Positions 1 to 5,088 of a stretch of DNA of 5,478 nt are shown here, in pieces. Origin of the DNA: Leptolyngbyaceae cyanobacterium SM1_3_5 (GTDB lineage: Bacteria; Cyanobacteriota; Cyanobacteriia; Elainellales; Elainellaceae). Within the stretch, counting starts at the first letter, position 1. Each line of letters opens with the position of its first letter. The notes below the pieces were generated by a model. The model was not told where the DNA came from. It was given only the letters and a program-made list of their open reading frames with translations, and did not search any database. The DNA is taken from positions 1-5,478 of the forward strand of contig JAAUTJ010000380.1 of the NCBI GenBank assembly GCA_012031475.1, given 5' to 3'. Both the position numbers and the translations under genes were made by a program.

Positions 1-888
1 GTCACCTTCAAATTGTGTTTTGCCGCAGTTTCGTGGAGATGCTGACGTAGGCCGCTGTTGCCGCCACGCCGCCGCCGACTGCGATCGTGCCCAGGCCAAA
101 ATCGAGAGCGCAGGCGATCGCCCGCTTCGTCAAGGCTTTCGCCACCGTTGCCTGAAAGCTGGCTGCTAGATCGTTGACAGGCAACTCGTCCTCCTGTTCC
201 AGCTTTTGAGTCAGGCGCAGAACCGCCGTTTTGAGGCCGCTGAAGCTGGAGTCGTAGCGGTGAAAGCCGCCTTGCGGAAGAGAAACTTGGCCTTCGGGCA
301 GCGGAAACGCTTGGGGATTGCCAGATTGGGCGAGGCGATCGATCGCTGGTCCGCCCGGATAGCCCAGATGCAAAAGCCGCGCCACTTTGTCGAACGCTTC
401 ACCTGCGGCATCATCGCGAGTTTGCCCCAAGGTTTCGTAGTCGCCGCAGGCTCGGACGTGAATCAGGCTCGTGTGTCCGCCCGAAACAGGAGACAGAGAA
501 ACGGCGACTCCAGAGTGGGATCGCTGAGGTAGGAAGCGTAAATGTGGCCTTCCAAGTGGTGAATGCCCAGAAATGGCTTTTGGTGCAGTAGAGCGAGCGT
601 TTTGGCTGCCGTCAGACCCACCAGCAGAGCGCCCAACCAGTCCGGGGGCGCAGGTGGCCGCGATGCCGTCGATCGCTTCCCAACCGATCGCCGCCTGCTC
701 GAATGCCTGTGCGATCGCAGATTAATGCCTTCAAGGTGCTGCCGCGACGCAACTTCAGGGACAACGCCGCCGTATTGCTGATGCGTGGCGATTTGCGAAG
801 CGACGACGCTGCCCAATACCTGACGGTTTTGCACGATCGCCACTGCCGTTTCATCGCAGCTTGTTTCAATTGCCAGAACGATCGCCAT
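1..888 (-). pseudogene. tsaD: tsaD (gcp/ygjD), tRNA t6A37 threonylcarbamoyltransferase; 3' end outside window, four frameshifts
   Basis: TsaD transfers the threonylcarbamoyl group from threonylcarbamoyl-AMP to A37 of ANN-decoding tRNAs, working in the cytoplasm with TsaB and TsaE. The ATG at 888 gives the canonical start MAIVLAIETSCDETAVAIV; an in-frame GTG at 900 is less likely. Seen motifs are the ASKHA N-terminus, QYGGVVPEVASRQHLE, HHLEGH (metal-binding histidines), TRDDAAGEAFDKVARLL, YDSSFSGLKTAVLRL and GGGVAA. The reading frame breaks near 719-721 (one base missing), 632-634 (one extra), 484-487 (one missing) and 57-59 (one missing). Repairing these restores AIAQAFEQAAIGWEAIDGIAATCAPGLVG in the middle, SGGHTSLIHV after LL, and NSGLRQHLHETAAKHNLKV at the left edge. 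In the repaired protein the HHLEGH histidines fall at 111 and 115, the positions known for E. coli TsaD. About 50 C-terminal residues lie outside. I infer sequencing error is more likely than a dead gene. Divergent from psaF. Confidence 0.9.
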
Positions 889-1118
889 CTCAGTTATCAC
901 TAATTGAAGGTTTGTAAACCCATCTTAATAAATTTTATCAGTCTCAACAAAAGAAATTTGCAGATAAATTCATGGCGAAAAATTGATGTTGAAAAGCTTA
1001 ACTTTACGTCGTTTCCCTTCAGCAGTATGATTGCTGGGAAGTTTGAGAGTGTTTGTACAAATTCCTTTACTTTTTGTACAAAATTCTTTGTTTTTTGTAA
1101 TCAAGGGAAACAATTCCA
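889..1118. other. AT-rich divergent intergenic region between tsaD and psaF
   Basis: This 230-bp region must hold the promoters of both tsaD (leftward) and psaF (rightward), and it is clearly richer in A+T than the genes on either side. Visible elements are an imperfect inverted repeat GGTTT-GT-AAACC at 909-920, which read on the minus strand contains TTTACAAA; a bulged hairpin CAGCA-N7-TGCTG at 1020-1036 whose arms extend with flanking TTCC/GGAA; and the phased TTTGTACAAA sites at 1052-1104 listed separately. I see no convincing ORF here. No clean sigma-70 promoter stands out for tsaD; a TAAAAT-like -10 on the minus strand near 930-935 is the only hint. Confidence 0.6.
1052..1104 (+). promoter_or_regulatory. 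Three 21-bp-phased TTTGTACAAA-type sites in the psaF promoter/leader
   Basis: TTTGTACAAA at 1052-1061 is a perfect palindrome. TTTTGTACAAAA at 1072-1083 is a perfect 12-bp palindrome. A degenerate copy, TTTTGTAATCAA, lies at 1093-1104. The centres sit at 1056.5, 1077.5 and 1098.5, so the spacing is exactly 21 bp, two helical turns. The first two 21-bp units agree at 16 of 21 positions. A possible promoter is embedded: TTGTAC (1053-1058), 18 bp, then TACAAA (1077-1082). This would place the transcript start near 1089. The arrangement is what a cooperatively binding dimeric regulator would use. PSI genes in cyanobacteria are known targets of RpaB through HLR1 direct repeats. The third copy reads ATTACAAA on the minus strand, close to an HLR1 half-site, but a full HLR1 is not present. 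The regulator is therefore unknown. Confidence 0.45.
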
Positions 1119-1607
1119 ATGCGTCGATTGTTTGCTCTAGCCCTCATTCTGTTTTTGTGGGCAGGTTTCACGCCTTCCGCCCTCGCAGAAGACAATTCGC
1201 CCGGTGGCCTTGCGCCCTGCTCGGATGTTCCGGCCTTCCAGCAGCGTGCCGCCAACGCTCGCACCCCTGCTGCACGAGACCGTTTCGATCGATACTCCAC
1301 GCTGCTGTGTGGTCCCGAGGGTTTGCCCCACTTGGTTGTTGATGGTCGCCTCAGCCATGCCGGAGAATTCACCATTCCTGGCTTAATCTTCCTTTACATT
1401 GCCGGACTAATCGGCTGGTCGGGTCGCACCTACATCATCTGGGCACGGAACCAGAAAGAACCGGAGCAAAATGAAATCGTAATTAACGTTCCCAAAGCCG
1501 TCAGCATCGTCTTGAGCAGCCTGCTCTGGCCGCTGCTGGCAGTCAAGGAACTGCTTAGCGGCGAACTGACCGCCAACGAAATGGAAATTCCCGTTTCACC
1601 CCGCTAG
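1119..1607 (+). CDS. psaF: PsaF, photosystem I reaction centre subunit III (plastocyanin/cytochrome c6 docking side)
   Basis: PsaF is a thylakoid membrane subunit of photosystem I, exposed on the lumenal side near P700. The 162-aa protein is full length for a cyanobacterial PsaF. Residues 1-23 (MRRLFALALILFLWAGFTPSALA) form a signal peptide for lumenal export, ending in an ALA cleavage site. Cys34 (LAPCSDVPAF) and Cys64 (LLCGPEGLPHLVVDGRLSHA) are the conserved lumenal pair. A transmembrane helix spans about 84-104 and a second hydrophobic segment about 125-145. The C-terminus KELLSGELTANEMEIPVSPR is the family signature. It lacks the lysine-rich N-terminal plastocyanin-binding extension of plants and green algae. 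The ATG at 1119 follows a weak GGGA Shine-Dalgarno at 1105-1108. psaJ, which usually follows psaF in cyanobacteria, is absent: a terminator starts 24 bp after the stop. The tsaD/psaF pairing is a common cyanobacterial arrangement. Confidence 0.97.
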   Translation: MRRLFALALILFLWAGFTPSALAEDNSPGGLAPCSDVPAFQQRAANARTPAARDRFDRYSTLLCGPEGLPHLVVDGRLSHAGEFTIPGLIFLYIAGLIGWSGRTYIIWARNQKEPEQNEIVINVPKAVSIVLSSLLWPLLAVKELLSGELTANEMEIPVSPR

Positions 1608-1630
1608 GTTTTGCCACTCACTCACCGAAG

Positions 1631-1657
1631 GCGCGATCGACTCGATCGCGCTTTTTT
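1631..1657 (+). terminator. Rho-independent terminator of psaF with HIP1-like stem
   Basis: A perfect 9-bp GC-rich stem GCGCGATCG (1631-1639) and CGATCGCGC (1643-1651) encloses a 3-nt loop and is followed directly by six T (1652-1657). It lies 24 bp after the psaF stop, so psaF appears to be monocistronic. Each arm contains most of the HIP1 octamer. Confidence 0.9.
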
Positions 1658-1761
1658 GCGGCTAAAAATCACATAGCGCTACCCCGCTTGCACCATAGGC
1701 TAGATGCCACGAAGGTGACTTTAGCGCAACAATTAAGGTAGAGTTACGCTGCATCTTCACC

Positions 1762-3014
1762 TTGAACTTAATTTTTTCTTTCAGTCCCAGCTTGCGGAAA
1801 AACCTGCTGGTTCTGTTTACGGCGGGTCTGCTGTTTTGGTCAGCCCTAGCCGCTTTGCTGCCGACCTTGCCGCTCTACATTCGCGACTCTGGGGCAGACA
1901 GTCAGGCGATCGGCATTGTCATGGGCACATTTGCGATCGGACTGTTGATTTCGCGCAGTTGGCTGGCGCAGTTGGCCGATCGCAAAGGCCGCAAGCTCGT
2001 TTTGCTGATCGGCATGGCGGCAGTGGCATTTGCACCGATCGGCTACGCCCTGACTGACTCAATTCCGCTGCTGATGGGTATTCGCGCCCTGCACGGACTC
2101 AGCATCGCTGCATTTGCACTGGCCTACAGTGCGCTGGTGGTGGATTTTTCGCCGCCTGACCATCGCGGTGAACTGATTGGCTATATGAGCTTGGTGAATC
2201 CGATCGGTATGGCGCTTGGCCCCGCAATGGGCGGCTATCTGCACGAATGGCTGGGCTATGTGCCGATGTTTGCGGCGGCAGCAGGCTTGGGAATGATTGG
2301 CTTGCTCTGCACGGCTCAGGTGCAGGAACCAACGATCGATCGCACCAGTGCCGACTCTGCAAAAAGTCCTTTTTGGGGCTTGCTGATCACGCCTCGCGTC
2401 CGCATTCCCGCCGCTGTCTTGCTGCTGATTGGCTTGGCGTTTGGCACACTGAGTACGTTTGTGCCGCTGTTTGTGCAGGAGGCAGGAGTAGATCTGAATG
2501 TCGGCTTGTTCTATACGGCAGCAGCGATCGCCAGCTTCAGCATTCGACTGGTGACGGGTCGCGCTTCCGATCGCTATGGACGCGGTTTGTTCATCAGCTT
2601 CAGCCTGATTCTTTACAGCTTGTCAATGCTGATGCTGTGGCGGGCAACCCAGTGCCACAGCATTTCTTGATTGCGGGCGCGATCGAAGGAGCCGGAGCCG
2701 GAACGCTGATTCCGATGATGGCCGCACTGATGGCCGATCGCGCCATGCCCAACGAGCGCGGGCGAATTTTTGGCGTCTGCATGGTCGGCTTTGATTTGGG
2801 AATTGCGATCGCCGGACCCGTCTTGGGGACGCTGGCGATCGCGATCGGCTATCGAGGCATTTTTGGCGTGGCCGCATTGCTGTCGATGCTGGGAATTCTG
2901 GTGTTTGCGACTTTATCGAGTAAGAGTTTGGCGCATTCGTTTCGGTTTGCGATCGGGCGCGGACAAGACATTTACGCGATCAACGGTCCGCAAGCAAAAA
3001 GGGCAGACTCTTAA
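1762..3014 (+). pseudogene. MFS transporter, 12-helix type, broken by one frameshift near 2637-2640
   Basis: This is a major facilitator superfamily permease, an inner-membrane secondary transporter whose substrate cannot be told from sequence. The first 292 residues read in frame 1 (1762 to about 2637) and the last 124 in frame 3 (2640-3011). Joined, they give about 417 aa, normal for a 12-helix MFS protein. Seen are motif A in the loop after helix 2 (LADRKGRKLVLL, residues 71-82), its counterpart in the second half (GRASDRYGRG, 266-275), LPTLPLYIRDSG after helix 1, and GELIGYMSLVNPIGMALGPAMGGYL. After the break comes IAGAIEGAGAGTLIPMMAALMADR. Adding one G after CTG at 2635-2637 restores MLMLVAGNPVPQHFLIAG in helix 9. 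The start is uncertain: no ATG lies upstream of the first helix, TTG at 1762 is the best choice, and no Shine-Dalgarno is visible. Close relatives are common in cyanobacteria and resemble drug-efflux MFS proteins. The break may be a sequencing error. Confidence 0.85.
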
Positions 3015-3028
3015 CGAGTCCACCCTTT
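2996..3028 (-). terminator. Rho-independent terminator of tRNA-Arg, overlapping the MFS stop codon
   Basis: Read on the minus strand, AAAGGG-TG-GACTC pairs with GAGTC-TG-CCCTTT around a 5-nt loop (arms 3016-3028 and 2998-3010), and a run of five T follows (complement of A at 2996-3000). It begins 4 bp after the 3' end of the tRNA. The TAA stop of the MFS gene (3012-3014) lies in its loop, so the same hairpin may also help end the MFS transcript, although the plus-strand T tract is only TTT. Confidence 0.8.
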
Positions 3029-3032
3029 AAGA

Positions 3033-3106
3033 CGGGCTAGGAGGGATTCGAACCCCCGACACCGTGGTCCGTAGCCACGTGCTCTAGTCCACTGAGCTAC
3101 AAGCCC
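3033..3106 (-). tRNA. tRNA-Arg (anticodon ACG)
   Basis: The minus strand folds as a tRNA of 74 nt without an encoded CCA. The acceptor arm GGGCTTG pairs with CTAGCCC except for one T-T mismatch, and the discriminator base is G. The D arm is GCTC-AGTGGACTA-GAGC. The anticodon arm is CGTGG-CTACGGA-CCACG, which places ACG at positions 34-36. The T arm is GGGGG-TTCGAAT-CCCTC with one weak pair. ACG (A34 normally edited to inosine by TadA) reads CGU, CGC and CGA. The missing 3' CCA must be added by nucleotidyltransferase. It is divergent from moaC, with only 35 bp to the preferred moaC start, and has its own terminator. Confidence 0.95.
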
Positions 3107-3120
3107 TTTCACAAGTTCTA

Positions 3121-3150
3121 ATGTTAGCACAGGTAATCGCAATGGCGCAA
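3121..3150 (-). promoter_or_regulatory. Candidate sigma-70 promoter of tRNA-Arg, overlapping the 5' end of moaC
   Basis: On the minus strand TTGCGC (3150-3145) and TAACAT (3126-3121) are 18 bp apart and stand 14 bp before the mature tRNA 5' end, the right geometry for a tRNA promoter with a short leader. The -35 falls inside the first codons of moaC, and the -10 coincides with an upstream in-frame ATG of moaC. Confidence 0.4.
3131..3133 (+). promoter_or_regulatory. Ribosome binding site deciding the moaC start
   Basis: AGG at 3131-3133 is 8 nt before the ATG at 3142. The in-frame ATG at 3121 has no purine-rich stretch before it. This favours 3142 as the start, although the site is short. Confidence 0.35.
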
Positions 3151-3711
3151 AGTAATTTTCCAAATCCCGAAAACACCGCAGAAACCGACTATCTTGACAG
3201 CGTTCAACCGGACGATCGCCCCGAAGCCGCGCCGCCCGACCTGACCCACCTCAACCCCAGCGGCGAAGCCAACATGGTTGACGTGTCGGAAAAAGCCGTG
3301 ACGGTGCGCGAAGCGATCGCCTGTGCCCAAGTGCGAATGCAGCCGGAAACTCTGGACGCGATCGAATCTGGCAATGCTCCGAAAGGCGACGTGATTGCCA
3401 CCGCCCGGATTGCCGGAATCATGGCTGCCAAACAAACCGCCAATCTAATTCCGCTTTGCCATCCGCTGCCGCTGCAAAAAGTCGAGGTGCAAATCACGCC
3501 TGATCGCCACCTTCCGGGCTACCAAATTCAAGCCACCGTCCGCATCAAGGCCGAAACCGGAGTTGAAATGGAAGCGCTCACAGCGGTTTCGATCGCCGCC
3601 CTGACGCTGTACGACATGGCAAAAGCGATCGAGAAATCTATCTCGATCGAATCAGTTCGACTGATCAGCAAAACAGGCGGAAAGTCGGGAGACTATCAGC
3701 GCGAAGCATAG
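3142..3711 (+). CDS. moaC: MoaC, cyclic pyranopterin monophosphate synthase
   Basis: MoaC converts (8S)-3',8-cyclo-7,8-dihydroguanosine 5'-triphosphate, made by MoaA, into cyclic pyranopterin monophosphate, the first isolable intermediate of molybdenum cofactor synthesis. It acts in the cytoplasm as a hexamer of dimers. Counting from 3142 the protein has 189 aa. About 33 poorly conserved, acidic N-terminal residues come first, then LTHLNPSGEANMVDVSEKAVTVREA. The signature blocks are APKGDVIATARIAGIMAAK (with the conserved lysine of PKGD), LIPLCHPLPLQKVEV, ETGVEMEALTAVSIAALTLYDM with the Asp and Lys of YDMAKA (active site), and GGKSGDY at the C-terminus. All key residues are present, so it should be active. 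An in-frame ATG at 3121 would add seven residues. moaC stands alone here without other moa genes. It converges with the next gene, with 21 bp between the stops. Confidence 0.96.
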   Translation: MAQSNFPNPENTAETDYLDSVQPDDRPEAAPPDLTHLNPSGEANMVDVSEKAVTVREAIACAQVRMQPETLDAIESGNAPKGDVIATARIAGIMAAKQTANLIPLCHPLPLQKVEVQITPDRHLPGYQIQATVRIKAETGVEMEALTAVSIAALTLYDMAKAIEKSISIESVRLISKTGGKSGDYQREA

Positions 3712-3732
3712 TGATTAGTCGATCGCCCCAGT

Positions 3733-4047
3733 TTATTCAAGGGCGGCGTACCAGTCGGCGTAGGGCGTATTTTTGGCGAATTTGCGGTTGTAGTCCGGTG
3801 CGCCATCTGTCCACCAAACGGCTCCCCGTTCGCCCAACGCGACTTTTGCAGCATCGACCTGTTGCCGTGCCTGCTTGAGCGCATCCGCATCCTTGTGTTG
3901 AAGGGCAGTTTTGACGGCGCGACGAGCCTGCATCAGTTCTTTGACGAGGCGCGATCGATCTTGCTCGGAAAGCTGCGGATTGGAGCAGCGCCAAAGCTGA
4001 CCTTTCACGACAAAATAGCGACCATCAGGCGTGACGGGATAGGGCAT
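3733..4047 (-). CDS. Conserved-looking hypothetical protein, 104 aa
   Basis: The function is not recognised. The 104-aa protein is soluble and has no signal peptide or membrane segment. Its N-terminus MPYPVTPDGRYFVVKGQLWRC looks like a short beta hairpin. Residues about 25-73 (SEQDRSRLVKELMQARRAVK to QQVDAAKVALGE) are charged, rich in Ala, Lys, Arg and Gln, and likely form two antiparallel helices or a coiled coil. The C-terminus AVWWTDGAPDYNRKFAKNTP followed by YADWYAAL is aromatic-rich and unusually distinctive. From memory, small proteins of this layout (PYPVxPDGRYFVVxGxLWR ... VWWTDGAPDxNR ... NTPYAxWY) occur in several bacterial phyla without an assigned role; I could not verify this here. 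The ATG at 4047 is the only good start, with no clear Shine-Dalgarno. It converges on moaC and probably forms its own transcription unit. Confidence 0.8.
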   Translation of the reverse strand: MPYPVTPDGRYFVVKGQLWRCSNPQLSEQDRSRLVKELMQARRAVKTALQHKDADALKQARQQVDAAKVALGERGAVWWTDGAPDYNRKFAKNTPYADWYAALE

Positions 4048-4416
4048 AACCGTAGATCACCGTAGTCTTCATTAATACTTCAAACATTCTTGACCGAATC
4101 GAGACACTTGCTACCTAACAATCACTGAGATTTACGTTAAAACTAAATAGTAGATGCACCCTGATTAGCGCCTCTGGTTCACCGCCAGGGGTCTTTTTTT
4201 ATTTTTCTGCCAAATATTCTTCTGTGCAAATACGGTTTCTCTAAGTAAGATTTCTTACGAGAAGCTTCCAAACGCTAGAAGCGAAAGTTCGATCGATCGC
4301 CCAGTCGTATCTCCAAGGCAATTTGGCAGGACGATCTGAACTTCCACCGCTCAAGACTGCCATTCAAGACTGAATTTTGTGAAGATTTAGCCCATGCAGC
4401 CAAGGCTCGATCGACC
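4048..4416. other. Non-coding region between two minus-strand genes
   Basis: No ORF of credible length is present on either strand. The region holds the upstream side of the 104-aa gene (from 4048), a plus-strand terminator at 4171-4206, and two adjacent hairpins. The first hairpin is TTCTC-TAA-GTAAG / CTTAC-GAGAA (4237-4263, with a 3-nt bulge). The second is GCTTC / GAAGC (4264-4282). These hairpins lie downstream of yhhQ on the minus strand, but no T run follows them there, so they are not a standard terminator. A TTGACC hexamer at 4090-4095 could be a plus-strand -35 element, but the -10 match (TACCTA, 16 bp later) is poor. Confidence 0.6.
4171..4206 (+). terminator. Orphan rho-independent terminator, plus strand
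   Basis: CCTCTGG (4171-4177) pairs with CCAGGGG (4185-4191) with one G-T pair and a 7-nt loop. It is followed by TC, seven T (4194-4200), A and five more T (4202-4206). The T tract lies only on the plus-strand side. No plus-strand gene ends nearby: moaC stops 460 bp earlier, and the gene between lies on the minus strand. Confidence 0.75.
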
Positions 4417-5088
4417 CTACTGGAAGCGAAACGGATTGAAGTTCGTTTCCACGTCGTAATAATCTTCGCGCTCTTGCTGCTTCAGCCAGCCGATGATCCA
4501 GTAGGTAACGGGCGTAAACAGAACTTCAACGCCGCACTTGAAAATGTAGTTGGAAATAATCAATTGAGTCAGCAGTGCGCTGGGAATCACGCCGGAAAAC
4601 GCAACGATCGTGAAAATTGCCGTATCCACGACTTGACCAATGAGCGTTGAGCTAATCGTGCGGCTCCAGAGCCATCTGCCCTGCGTTCTCACTTTCAGTT
4701 TTGCTAGCACCAAAGAATTCGAGAATTCCCCTGCAAAATAAGCGATTAGGCTGGCAAACACGATTCTGGGCGTGAAGCCTAAAATCTGCTCATAAGCCAT
4801 TTGGAACTGCCAGTCTGGAGCGGGCGGCAGTGCGCCCACAATAATAAACACGATCGACATTAGCAGCGCCGAAATGAAGCCAAGCCAAATGACTTTTCTC
4901 GATCGCGCATAGCCATAAACCTCGGTCAGAATGTCACCGAAAATATAGCTGAGCGGAAATAATATCGTTCCGCCATCAAAGGTAAACGGCCCTAATTCCA
5001 AAATTTTTGTAGAGGCGACATTTGAGATTAACAGCACTGCGACAAACAGGGCGGTAATCGTATCGAGGTGCTTGAACGATTTATTCAT
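4417..5088 (-). CDS. yhhQ: YhhQ/VUT-family queuosine-precursor transporter
   Basis: This family (DUF165, vitamin uptake transporter) imports queuosine precursors; E. coli YhhQ takes up preQ0 and preQ1. The ATG at 5088 gives 223 aa (MNKSFKHLDTITALFVAVLL); an in-frame TTG at 5118 would add ten residues that look non-conserved. About six hydrophobic helices are visible. Family signatures are ISNVASTKILEL (21-32), DGGTILFPLSYIFGDILTEV followed by YGY (38-60), the GEFSNSLVLAKLK loop (120-132), RTISSTLIGQVVDTAIF (143-159), and KCGVEVLFTPVTYWIIGWLK (184-203). A short charged tail, QQEREDYYDVETNFNPF, faces the cytoplasm. The reading frame is intact. GAG lies very close to the start, so the ribosome site is weak. 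A minus-strand TAGAAT (5118-5123) could be a -10 element, but without a matching -35. No preQ1 riboswitch is visible upstream, and no other queuosine gene lies in the window. Confidence 0.9.
   Translation of the reverse strand: MNKSFKHLDTITALFVAVLLISNVASTKILELGPFTFDGGTILFPLSYIFGDILTEVYGYARSRKVIWLGFISALLMSIVFIIVGALPPAPDWQFQMAYEQILGFTPRIVFASLIAYFAGEFSNSLVLAKLKVRTQGRWLWSRTISSTLIGQVVDTAIFTIVAFSGVIPSALLTQLIISNYIFKCGVEVLFTPVTYWIIGWLKQQEREDYYDVETNFNPFRFQ

Noticed and set aside
206..532. Plus-strand ORF of 108 aa opposite tsaD
   Set aside because: It is the antisense of clear TsaD coding sequence, is arginine-rich, and has no recognisable motif.
1052..1082. NtcA site in the psaF upstream region
   Set aside because: GTA at 1055 and TAC at 1068 are separated by 10 bases, not 8, and no other GTA-N8-TAC pair is present.
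1712..1763. AAGGTGA / TCACCTT inverted repeat around the MFS start
   Set aside because: The 7-bp arms with a 38-nt gap are weak evidence. It could mask the TTG start, but the start itself is uncertain.
2247..2636. Upstream half of the frame-3 ORF ending at 3014
   Set aside because: Before about 2640 this frame is a shadow of the MFS frame-1 coding sequence (Cys- and Arg-rich, with no membrane pattern). Only the part after the frameshift is real.
4154..4168. Four-codon leader peptide (ATG CAC CCT GAT TAG) before the orphan terminator
   Set aside because: It has no ribosome site and no regulated gene downstream on the plus strand, and such short ORFs are expected by chance.
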